Source of the DNA: CAZUZS01 sp964624795
Lineage (GTDB): Bacteria; Calditrichota; Calditrichia; RBG-13-44-9
Assembly: GCA_964624795.1 (NCBI GenBank)
Contig: CAZUZS010000149.1
Coordinates: 1-5,646 of the forward strand
Direction of reading: 5' to 3'
Length of the DNA: 5,646 bases
In this document: one piece after another, positions 1 to 5,595 of the stretch
Layout of the letters: each line of letters begins with the position of its first letter
Numbering within the stretch: the first letter of the stretch is position 1
Made by a program: the position numbers and the translations under genes
Notes under the pieces: generated by a model
Databases searched by the model: none
What the model was told of the DNA's origin: nothing
The model's input: only the letters and a program-made list of their open reading frames with translations

Positions 1-114
1 ATTCCCGGCCGTGAACGTCCGGGCTAACACACCCTTGGCCATTTCATGACCGCCGCCGGTCTCAGCAGAAAGAAGATGATATAAAGAAACATAATCCCAC
101 CGTTCAGTGAAGTC
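1..114 (-). other. Short open frame at left edge, possible gene fragment
   Basis: Read on the - strand, the frame is open for 38 codons from just after a TAA (115-117) to the left edge. Its translation looks protein-like (it includes HEMAKGVLARTFTAGN near the edge). The stretch at 1-60 is GC-richer than the AT-rich DNA at 115-251, as coding DNA often is. There is no ATG near the open end; the only in-frame ATG is at 42-40, without a convincing ribosome binding site. It could be the start of a gene continuing to the left, a decayed remnant, or chance. The + strand frames here stop at 14, 27 and 49, so one of these could also be the tail of an upstream gene. I do not recognise a family. Confidence 0.2.
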
Positions 115-120
115 TTACCC

Positions 121-151
121 TAATCCTGTAAATCATATTAATCCTGTCAAA
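121..151. repeat. Two-copy 13-bp direct repeat, 18-bp period
   Basis: TAATCCTGTAAAT (121-133) and TAATCCTGTCAAA (139-151) match at 11 of 13 positions and start 18 bp apart. They lie in AT-rich noncoding DNA about 100 bp upstream of yicC. From memory, similar AATCCTGT-containing repeats occur in intergenic DNA of many environmental bacterial genomes, so this may be a fragment of a dispersed repeat family. An operator with two helically offset sites (18 bp is less than two full turns) is a weaker alternative. Confidence 0.45.
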
Positions 152-187
152 ATTTTGTGCTGCCTTCATTTCTGTTTTGAAATCTTT

Positions 188-215
188 TTGTTTGACTACG
201 AGATTTTCGTAAATT
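188..215 (+). promoter_or_regulatory. Weak candidate promoter for the yicC operon
   Basis: A TTGTTT box (188-193) and a TAAATT box (210-215) are separated by 16 bp, upstream of yicC by about 36 bp. The match to sigma70 consensus is only 3/6 and 4/6. A better -35-like TTGACT lies at 192-197, but no good -10 box sits 16-18 bp after it. A promoter is expected somewhere in 120-240 because yicC is the first gene on this strand, but its exact place is uncertain. Confidence 0.25.
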
Positions 216-251
216 GCTGTCTGTTTACTGCTGAAATCAAACGAGGAGATC

Positions 252-1136
252 ATGACAAAAATTTTTAGTATGACCGGCTTTGCCACTGTGCAGGCCAAAT
301 ACGACGAAACCGAAGTCACTTGCGAAATTCGTTCTGTCAATTCGAGATACCTGGAAATCTCAGTGAAACTCCCTCGCGTCCTGGCCGACCTGGAAAACCA
401 GATCAAAGAGTTTGTGCGTGGCAAAATCTCCCGCGGCAAGGTCATGTACAGCCTCAATTTCTCCTCGCTAACCAGCGAACTGCAGAATCTGAAAATCGAC
501 CCGTCAACGGTCAGAACCTATATGAACCTGCTGGAACAGATGCAGTCCGCTGCCGGCCTCGACGCCCCCATCAAACTGGATCACCTGCTTTTCTTTAAAG
601 ATATTATTTCTTTTGAAGAGGAGAGCAAAATTGATGAGAGCCTGACCGATTTTATCCGGGAGCTTACCGAGCAGGCCTTGGATAAATTAAATGAGATGCG
701 CTCGCTGGAAGGAGAAAACCTGCGTAGTGACCTGGAAAACCGCCTGGAGAAAATAGCACAATTAGCCGGGGAAGTCGCCGAATTAGGCAAGGACAGCCCC
801 AGGGTGGAATTCGACAAAATGTACCAACGGCTGATGACTATGTTAGGCAACAATGAAATTGACCGAACCCGGCTGGAGCAGGAATTGGCGATTATTTCCG
901 ATAAAGTTGATATCACCGAAGAAACCGTTCGCATGAAAAGCCATATCCAGCTCTTTCGGGATAATCTGCAAGCCGGCTCACCATTGGGCAAAAAGCTGAA
1001 TTTCATTTTGCAGGAAATGCACCGTGAGGCTAACACCATGTCCAATAAGACCACCATTATCGAAATCTCGCACCGGGTGGTTTCCATGAAGGAAGACATC
1101 GAAAAGTTACGGGAGCAGGTCCAGAACATCGAATAG
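252..1136 (+). CDS. yicC: YicC/YloC family endoribonuclease
   Basis: The 294-residue protein has the usual family length and both its domains. The N-terminal YicC domain begins with SMTGFA (residues 6-11, usually MTGFG) and contains EIRSVNSRYLE (25-35) and a SRGKV motif (60-64). The C-terminal DUF1732 domain (about 205-294) has RLEQELAIISDK, the signature GKKLNFILQEMHREANT (246-262) and the classic end REQVQNIE. The middle (about 125-200) is charged and helical. Family members are cytoplasmic; E. coli YicC is a hexameric endoribonuclease that affects small-RNA (RyhB) decay, and relatives are linked to stationary phase and stress. The start is secure: GAGGAG at 243-248 sits just before the ATG. 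It is the first gene of a run with gmk and coaBC, a common pairing in bacteria. Family assignment is near certain; the RNA substrate here is unknown. Confidence 0.96.
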   Translation: MTKIFSMTGFATVQAKYDETEVTCEIRSVNSRYLEISVKLPRVLADLENQIKEFVRGKISRGKVMYSLNFSSLTSELQNLKIDPSTVRTYMNLLEQMQSAAGLDAPIKLDHLLFFKDIISFEEESKIDESLTDFIRELTEQALDKLNEMRSLEGENLRSDLENRLEKIAQLAGEVAELGKDSPRVEFDKMYQRLMTMLGNNEIDRTRLEQELAIISDKVDITEETVRMKSHIQLFRDNLQAGSPLGKKLNFILQEMHREANTMSNKTTIIEISHRVVSMKEDIEKLREQVQNIE

Positions 1137-1161
1137 AAATTGAAAAGGCGAAATAAATTAA

Positions 1162-1202
1162 ATGCAATACATATGATCCGGGTCAAAATCATTCGAAAAT
1201 GA
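1162..1202 (+). other. Two chained minicistrons leading into gmk (candidate translational coupling)
   Basis: The 62-bp gap between yicC and gmk holds two tiny frames. The first, MQYI (1162-1176), ends in a TGA that overlaps the ATG of the second in an ATGA junction (1173-1176). The second, MIRVKIIRK (1173-1202), ends in a TGA that overlaps the gmk ATG in another ATGA junction (1199-1202). gmk has no clear Shine-Dalgarno sequence of its own, so ribosomes could reach it by stop-and-restart along this chain. The only purine-rich site upstream is AAGG at 1145-1148, 13 bases before the first ATG, which is long. Frames this short can arise by chance. Confidence 0.3.
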
Positions 1203-1801
1203 AAGAGAAAAAACCACAACTTGTTGCCATCTGCGCCCCCTCCGGAGCCGGTAAGACTACCATCACCAGGATGTTAGCCGAAAGAAATCCCGAATTTAAG
1301 ATCTCAATATCCGCCACTACCCGCCCGCCTCGCCCGAACGAGAAAGAAGGTGTGCACTACTATTTTCTCACGCGCGAGGAATTTTTCAAGCGCGTGAAGA
1401 AGGGCGATTTCCTGGAATATGAGGAGGTTTACGATAATTTTTACGGCACGCTTAAATCAAAGGTGAAAGAGGCGCTTGCTGCCGGCTACACGGTGCTGTT
1501 CGATATTTACCTGAATGGCGCGCTGAGCATCAAGAAACAGTTCCCCAATTCCATCCTCATCTTCCTGCGACCGCCCTCCATTGAGGAAGTCCGAAGGCGG
1601 CTGCGAGAGCGCAAAACCGACGATGAGAACGAAATCGAAAAACGGATAAATCGGCTTCCGTCGGAATATGCAAAGGCAGTCTATTTCGATTACGATATCA
1701 TCAACCGGGATTTGGAAAAAACGGTAGAGCAAATCAATCTTATCATCCGCGACCACCAAAAACGGGGCAGCTATGTTTCAGACCCATCAATTCAAAAATA
1801 A
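1199..1801 (+). CDS. gmk: Guanylate kinase, with Tyr at a guanine-binding Asp
   Basis: The enzyme phosphorylates GMP to GDP with ATP in the cytoplasm, feeding GTP, dGTP and (p)ppGpp pools. The 200 residues match the usual length. The P-loop is APSGAGKTT (13-21). The GMP-binding region has SATTRPPR (38-45) with Arg42 and Arg45, Glu48 and Tyr54, followed by FLEYEEV (Glu73) and NFYGT (Tyr82, Thr84). The lid has RRRLRERKTDD (132-142), then Arg149 and FDYDIIN (163-169). These positions are each four higher than those of yeast guanylate kinase, as I recall them. The exception is yeast Asp100, which contacts guanine: here it is Tyr104, in DIYLNGAL where DIDxQGA is usual. The start has no clear Shine-Dalgarno site and overlaps an upstream minicistron by ATGA. 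The 3' end overlaps coaBC by 29 bp. Family is certain; full activity is likely but not proven because of Tyr104. Confidence 0.96.
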   Translation: MKEKKPQLVAICAPSGAGKTTITRMLAERNPEFKISISATTRPPRPNEKEGVHYYFLTREEFFKRVKKGDFLEYEEVYDNFYGTLKSKVKEALAAGYTVLFDIYLNGALSIKKQFPNSILIFLRPPSIEEVRRRLRERKTDDENEIEKRINRLPSEYAKAVYFDYDIINRDLEKTVEQINLIIRDHQKRGSYVSDPSIQK

Positions 1802-2984
1802 GAAAATCCTAATAGGCGTAACCGGCGGGATTGCCGCATACAAGGCGATTGAGCTGCTTAGATACCTGGTCACAAACGAAGCAGAGGTGCGGGTAGTGAT
1901 GACCAACGGCGCAGAACGATTTATCAGCAAGCTGACATTCGAAACGCTGTCTTACCACCCGGTAGAAACCGAAATGTTTCCGGAGAGCGGGTTCTCGGGA
2001 ACGCACCATATTCACCGGGCGGATTGGGCGGAAGCGGCAATTATTGCGCCGGCAACTTACAATTTCATCGGAAAGCTGTGGGGCGGGATTGCGGATGACC
2101 TGCTTACTACCACCGTTGCCGCTTTGCGATGCCCGGTTGTGCTGGCGCCGGCCATGAACGTGCACATGTGGGAAAATCCCGTTTTGCAGCGCAATCTCTC
2201 CGATCTGCGCAAGATGAACTATCTGATTTGCCCGCCGGAAGAAGGTTTTTTGGCCGAAGGATACTCCGGAAAGGGAAGGCTGGCACCACTTGAGCACATG
2301 GTTCAATACGCGTATCGGGCCATTCATGGCCTGAAGCAGGATTTGACCGGCAGGAAGGTCCTGATCAGCGCCGGGCGTACCGAGGAACCAATCGATCCGG
2401 TGAGAATGCTGACCAACCGGTCTTCCGGAAAAATGGGTTTCGCTTTAGCGTGGGAAGCATTCGCCCGCGGCGCAGAAGTCACGCTGGTGACCGGCCCAAA
2501 CGAATTGGCTAAAGCTGTAGATATTAAGACCATCCCGGTTCATTCTGCAGCAGAGATGTTCGAAGCGGTTAAAACGAATCTGCGGGATGCTGATATTTTT
2601 GTGAGCGCCGCAGCAGTCGCCGATTATACGCCGGCACAGTTTTCCAGTAAGAAAATCAAAAAAACGGAAGGGGATCTTGCTCTGCCGCTAAAGCGCACCG
2701 CCGATATTCTGGGCTACGCCGGGCAGCATAAGAAGAAAAATCAACTGCTGGTCGGATTTGCAGTGGAAACCGATCAACCGGAGAAAAATGCAAAGGCCAA
2801 ACTGGAGTCGAAAAACCTGGATATGATCGCATTGAACAACCCGCTGGAAAAGGATTCCGGTTTCCGGACAGATACAAACAAAGTAACGCTCTTCAGCAGC
2901 ATTGGCGGGAAAAAAGTATTGCCGGTTCTTCCCAAATTGGATGTTGCGGCTGAAATATTTGATTTCCTGCTTCAAAAAGAATAG
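1773..2984 (+). CDS. coaBC: Bifunctional CoaBC (PPC decarboxylase / PPC synthetase)
   Basis: CoaB joins cysteine to 4'-phosphopantothenate using CTP; CoaC then decarboxylates the product to 4'-phosphopantetheine with FMN, two middle steps of CoA synthesis. The 403 residues are the normal fused length. The CoaC half (1-about 188) has GVTGGIAAYKA (15-25), catalytic His79, PATYNFIGK, ADDLL and PAMN (126-129, Asn129). The substrate clamp reads LAEGYSGKGRL (160-170), with Glu162 where E. coli Dfp has active-site Cys158. The CoaB half (about 189-403) has SAGRTEEPIDPVR (199-211), TNRSSGKMG (214-222) with Asn215, AAAVADY (279-285), KIKK (294-297) with Lys294, and VGFAVET (327-333). The ATG at 1773 is the only sensible start, since the Rossmann-like strand begins by residue 10. 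It lies inside the end of gmk, implying translational coupling. No terminator is visible after the stop. Confidence 0.96.
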   Translation: MFQTHQFKNKKILIGVTGGIAAYKAIELLRYLVTNEAEVRVVMTNGAERFISKLTFETLSYHPVETEMFPESGFSGTHHIHRADWAEAAIIAPATYNFIGKLWGGIADDLLTTTVAALRCPVVLAPAMNVHMWENPVLQRNLSDLRKMNYLICPPEEGFLAEGYSGKGRLAPLEHMVQYAYRAIHGLKQDLTGRKVLISAGRTEEPIDPVRMLTNRSSGKMGFALAWEAFARGAEVTLVTGPNELAKAVDIKTIPVHSAAEMFEAVKTNLRDADIFVSAAAVADYTPAQFSSKKIKKTEGDLALPLKRTADILGYAGQHKKKNQLLVGFAVETDQPEKNAKAKLESKNLDMIALNNPLEKDSGFRTDTNKVTLFSSIGGKKVLPVLPKLDVAAEIFDFLLQKE

Positions 2985-3134
2985 GTGCAGTTGACGCAGC
3001 ACCGGAATTGCATCCCGGCCGGTATCAGGCTTCTGAAATATCTGGCCAGCAGTTTTCTGATCAATATTTCTATTCTTCGCAATGCGGTTCCTTGGAGTTT
3101 TTCGCTCTTTTAAAACATATATGACAAAATTTCT

Positions 3135-3165
3135 TTGACTTTCCGTGGATGATGAGCGGTAAATA
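3135..3165 (+). promoter_or_regulatory. Candidate promoter for the udg-dnaB pair
   Basis: TTGACT (3135-3140) matches the -35 consensus at five of six positions. TAAATA (3160-3165) could be the -10 box, but the spacing is 19 bp, longer than the ideal 17, and it matches only 3/6. The location, about 37 bp before the glycosylase start in AT-rich DNA, is right for a promoter. Confidence 0.35.
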
Positions 3166-3189
3166 ATTTCTTATTTGATTTGAACAATC

Positions 3190-3193
3190 GGAG
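3190..3193 (+). promoter_or_regulatory. Ribosome binding site supporting a TTG start
   Basis: GGAG lies eight bases before TTG at 3202 but 14 bases before the next in-frame codon ATG at 3208. The normal spacing of about 5-9 bases favours TTG. The two starts differ by two residues only. Confidence 0.45.
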
Positions 3194-3201
3194 CAGTAAG
3201 A

Positions 3202-3972
3202 TTGAGCATGAACAAAGAAATTTTAGATAAACTGGAAATCTTTCTGAAAGCGTATTCGGATATTTATGGTGACACAATGTTCGTTGATAACGAGCGGATA
3301 TCGAAACTGAAAAATCAATTGCCTGAATTTCGAATTATAAAAACTGTACCCCGGGAGAAACCGAAAGTGCTACATAAAGATCAAAGTCCTTCTCCGGAAA
3401 AGCCGGACAGCCCGCTGTGGAATTATATGCGGGAAATCCAGAATTGCACCCGCTGCCCGCTCCATAAAAGCCGTACAAAATTTGTATTCGGCGACGGGAA
3501 TGAACATGCCGACATCATGTTCATCGGCGAGGCGCCGGGCGCGGACGAAGATCGCACCGGAATTCCGTTCGTGGGAAGAGCCGGCCAGTTGCTGAACAAG
3601 CTACTGGCGCACATCAAGCTCCGGCGGGAAGATGTATTCATTGCGAATATCCTGAAAAGTCGCCCGCCCAATAACCGCGATCCCCAGCCGGATGAAGTTG
3701 CAGCTTGTATTCCCTACCTGCACAAGCAAATTGAATTAATACAGCCCAAACTCATCGTTGCACTGGGCAGAATAGCGGCGCAAAACCTGCTGAGTACCAC
3801 CTCTTCCCTCAAGCAGATGCGAGGGCGTGTCTGGCAATATCAGGGCGTGGACATGGTAGTCACATACCACCCCGCTGCAATTCTCCGAAACGCAAATTTC
3901 ATGGAAGCAAGCCTGGAAGATTTTAGATTTATCCAGCAGAGATATCAAAAAATTGTAGAACAGCAAAATTAG
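3202..3972 (+). CDS. Family 4 uracil-DNA glycosylase, one Fe-S cysteine replaced by Ser
   Basis: This enzyme removes uracil from DNA (from cytosine deamination or dUMP incorporation) and starts base-excision repair. The 256 residues comprise an N-terminal extension (1-about 70), with a helical start and a Pro/Lys/Glu-rich linker, then a catalytic domain. The domain has NCTRCPL (81-87), FGDG (96-99), the family 4 motif GEAPGADED (109-117) with GIPFVGRAGQLL (120-131), NILKSRPPNNRDP (149-161), VALGR (186-190) and the uracil-pocket motif YHPAAILRN (222-230). Cys82, Cys85 and Cys169 align with Thermus TTUDGA iron-sulfur ligands Cys14, Cys17 and Cys101 at a constant offset of 68, but Ser153 stands at Cys85. 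The protein has no other cysteine. TTG at 3202 fits the GGAG spacing; ATG at 3208 is the alternative. dnaB follows after 13 bp, so they are probably cotranscribed. The family is secure; the cluster state is open. Confidence 0.93.
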   Translation: MSMNKEILDKLEIFLKAYSDIYGDTMFVDNERISKLKNQLPEFRIIKTVPREKPKVLHKDQSPSPEKPDSPLWNYMREIQNCTRCPLHKSRTKFVFGDGNEHADIMFIGEAPGADEDRTGIPFVGRAGQLLNKLLAHIKLRREDVFIANILKSRPPNNRDPQPDEVAACIPYLHKQIELIQPKLIVALGRIAAQNLLSTTSSLKQMRGRVWQYQGVDMVVTYHPAAILRNANFMEASLEDFRFIQQRYQKIVEQQN

Positions 3973-3985
3973 AGATTGAGGCAGA

Positions 3986-5416
3986 ATGGCAAAGCGTCAA
4001 AAAAAGAAGGATTTGGTTTTAACGGAGGATTTATTAGAAAAGGGAGCGCGCGTTCCGCCCCAGGCAGTGGATGTGGAGAAGTCTGTTTTAGGCGCCATGC
4101 TCCTCGACCAGGAAGCAGTTGGTATCGCGATTGAAACTATCGATGAAACCGTATTTTATCGTGATGCACACCGGAAGATATACCAGGGAATGGTAGCCCT
4201 TTACGAGAAGAGCGAGCCGGTGGATGTAATTACCCTTTCCGATGAACTCAAAAAACGAGACGAACTGGATGCCATCGGAGGCGCCTATTACCTGGCAGAG
4301 CTCGCTGCCATGGTACCATCCTCCGCCAATATAGAATATCATCTAAAAATAATCCGAGACAAGGCCTTGCTGCGGCAATTAATTGTTGTTTCTAACTCGA
4401 TAGTCAAGTCTGCCTATGATGAAGAAGAGGATGCCGAAAAGATCCTGGATATTGCTGAGAGTGAAATCCTGGGGGTTTCAAAAACCAGCCGCCAGAAAAG
4501 TTATGAAATCATTAAGCCGCTTATCACTGACTTTATTCATGAATATGAAAAGATTCATGGGAAATCAAAAGAAGGTATAACGGGTGTGCCATCCGGTTAC
4601 CGGGATCTGGATAATATTTTGGCGGGATTCCAGAAATCAGATTTGATAATTTTGGCCGGACGGCCCTCGATGGGAAAAACGGCGTTTGCGCTCAATCTGG
4701 CACGCAATGCCTCTGCCGGAAATGATGTTCCGATAGGCTTTTTCAGCCTGGAAATGAGCAGTATGCAGTTGGTCCAGCGATTACTCTGTGCCGAAGCAGA
4801 GGTCAATTCACAACGGTTGCGCACCGGCCAGTTAAAGGATGTAGAGTGGAACAAGCTCATTCGACGTATCGACAGGTTAAATCGCGCACCCATTCTGATT
4901 GACGACACCCCTGCGCTGGATATCATGAAGCTCCGGGCACGGGCAAGACGCATGGCTGCCGAAAAAAATGTGGGGATGATTATCGTCGATTATATGCAAT
5001 TAATGGAGGCGCCCAGGGGTATTGAGAGCCGGCAGCAGGAAATATCATATATTTCCCGGTCGCTGAAGAACCTGGCCAAAGAGCTGCAAATCCCGGTGAT
5101 TGCGCTTTCGCAGCTTTCGCGGGCGGTGGAATCGCGGGAATTGAAGCGCCCTACCCTGGCCGATTTGCGCGAGTCCGGCGCCATCGAGCAGGACGCCGAT
5201 GTAGTGATGTTCGTTTACCGGCCGGAGGTATACAACATCCCAAATTTTGATGACAACGACAAAACGCCGACTGAAAACCGGGTTGAACTCATCATTGGGA
5301 AACACCGTAACGGGCCTATCGGTTCTGTAATGTTAACCTTCCTGAAACATTACGGAAAGTTTGCCAGCTATGCCTCATATGAAGCAGATGAAATCCCGCA
5401 GGAGGCTGGATTTTAG
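3986..5416 (+). CDS. dnaB: Replicative DNA helicase DnaB
   Basis: DnaB is the hexameric helicase that unwinds DNA 5'-3' at the replication fork and recruits primase. The 476 residues are the usual length and carry no intein. After a basic N-terminal tail (KRQKKK) comes the N-terminal domain, with PPQAVDVEKSVLGAMLLD (24-41). A linker region (about 125-195) leads to the RecA-like ATPase domain. That domain has TGVPSGYRDLD (199-209), Walker A GRPSMGKT (225-232, Lys231), SLEM (254-257, Glu256), Walker B MIIVDYMQLM (331-340, Asp335), ALSQLSR with Gln376, DLRESGAIEQDADVV (393-407) and the KHRNGP motif (439-444) that supplies trans-acting basic residues. All key residues are present. The ATG at 3986 follows TTGAGG (3976-3981). 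Only 13 bp separate it from the glycosylase gene, linking uracil repair with replication in one probable operon. Confidence 0.98.
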   Translation: MAKRQKKKDLVLTEDLLEKGARVPPQAVDVEKSVLGAMLLDQEAVGIAIETIDETVFYRDAHRKIYQGMVALYEKSEPVDVITLSDELKKRDELDAIGGAYYLAELAAMVPSSANIEYHLKIIRDKALLRQLIVVSNSIVKSAYDEEEDAEKILDIAESEILGVSKTSRQKSYEIIKPLITDFIHEYEKIHGKSKEGITGVPSGYRDLDNILAGFQKSDLIILAGRPSMGKTAFALNLARNASAGNDVPIGFFSLEMSSMQLVQRLLCAEAEVNSQRLRTGQLKDVEWNKLIRRIDRLNRAPILIDDTPALDIMKLRARARRMAAEKNVGMIIVDYMQLMEAPRGIESRQQEISYISRSLKNLAKELQIPVIALSQLSRAVESRELKRPTLADLRESGAIEQDADVVMFVYRPEVYNIPNFDDNDKTPTENRVELIIGKHRNGPIGSVMLTFLKHYGKFASYASYEADEIPQEAGF

Positions 5417-5462
5417 CAGGCAAAATAACATGCGTACGATGTGATGTGAAATTAAAAAAATC

Positions 5463-5491
5463 TTGCAAAGGGATTTCTGGTCTGTTATATT
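5463..5491 (+). promoter_or_regulatory. Sigma70-type promoter for tRNA-Asn
   Basis: TTGCAA (5463-5468) and TATATT (5486-5491) are separated by exactly 17 bp. They match the consensus at 5/6 and 4/6. A GC-rich GCGCGC run follows at 5494-5499, around the expected start point, resembling the discriminator of stable-RNA promoters under growth-rate or ppGpp control. The start would lie about 25 bp before the tRNA, leaving a short 5' leader for RNase P to remove. Confidence 0.7.
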
Positions 5492-5523
5492 TAGCGCGCT
5501 TTTGAAGTAGATGCAAATGATAT

Positions 5524-5595
5524 TCCGGAGTGGCTCAACGGTAGAGCGGGTGGCTGTTAACCACTAGGTTGGGGGTTCGAATCCCTCCTCCGGAG
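5524..5595 (+). tRNA. tRNA-Asn (anticodon GUU)
   Basis: All four arms fold. The acceptor stem is TCCGGAG (5524-5530) with CTCCGGA (5588-5594). The D stem is GCTC (5533-5536) with GAGC (5544-5547), closing a loop that contains the invariant GG. The anticodon stem is GGTGG (5549-5553) with CCACT (5561-5565, one G-U pair), and the loop CTGTTAA carries GTT at 5556-5558. The variable loop has five bases. The T stem is GGGGG (5571-5575) with CCCTC (5583-5587, one G-U pair) around TTCGAAT. The discriminator base is G5595, as expected for asparagine. The next bases are CTC, so the 3' CCA is not encoded and must be added by the CCA-adding enzyme. It has its own promoter upstream. Confidence 0.97.

Larger units (their letters stand above)
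2985..3201. other. Intergenic region between the two gene groups
   Basis: This 217-bp gap has no convincing gene. Several frames are open for about 35-45 codons at 2985-3120 on both strands, but none has a credible start with a ribosome binding site or a recognisable product. The first 60 bp are GC-rich (including a CCGGCCGG palindrome near 3016-3022) and the last 110 bp are AT-rich, as promoters are. I see no strong hairpin with a T-run after coaBC. The gap probably separates two transcription units. Confidence 0.5.

Noticed and set aside
581..1219. Long - strand open frame opposite yicC (212 codons)
   Set aside because: It is the antisense shadow of a well-supported yicC gene; its composition (Ser, Arg, Ile and Leu runs) is typical of such shadows.
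3035..3070. Inverted repeat GAAATAT / ATATTTC in the coaBC-udg gap
   Set aside because: Seven AT-rich pairs with a 22-base loop and no T-run are expected by chance.
2985..3113. Frame starting with GTG directly after the coaBC stop, about 42 codons
   Set aside because: It has no ribosome binding site of its own and no recognisable motif, and other frames in the same stretch are equally open.
3986..5416. Intein or inserted domain in DnaB
   Set aside because: The length and all ATPase motifs are continuous and normal, with no insertion at Walker A or later motifs.
5429..5443. Imperfect inverted repeat ACAT...ATGT after dnaB as a terminator
   Set aside because: The stem is only four base pairs around a central palindrome and is followed by an A-run, not a T-run.
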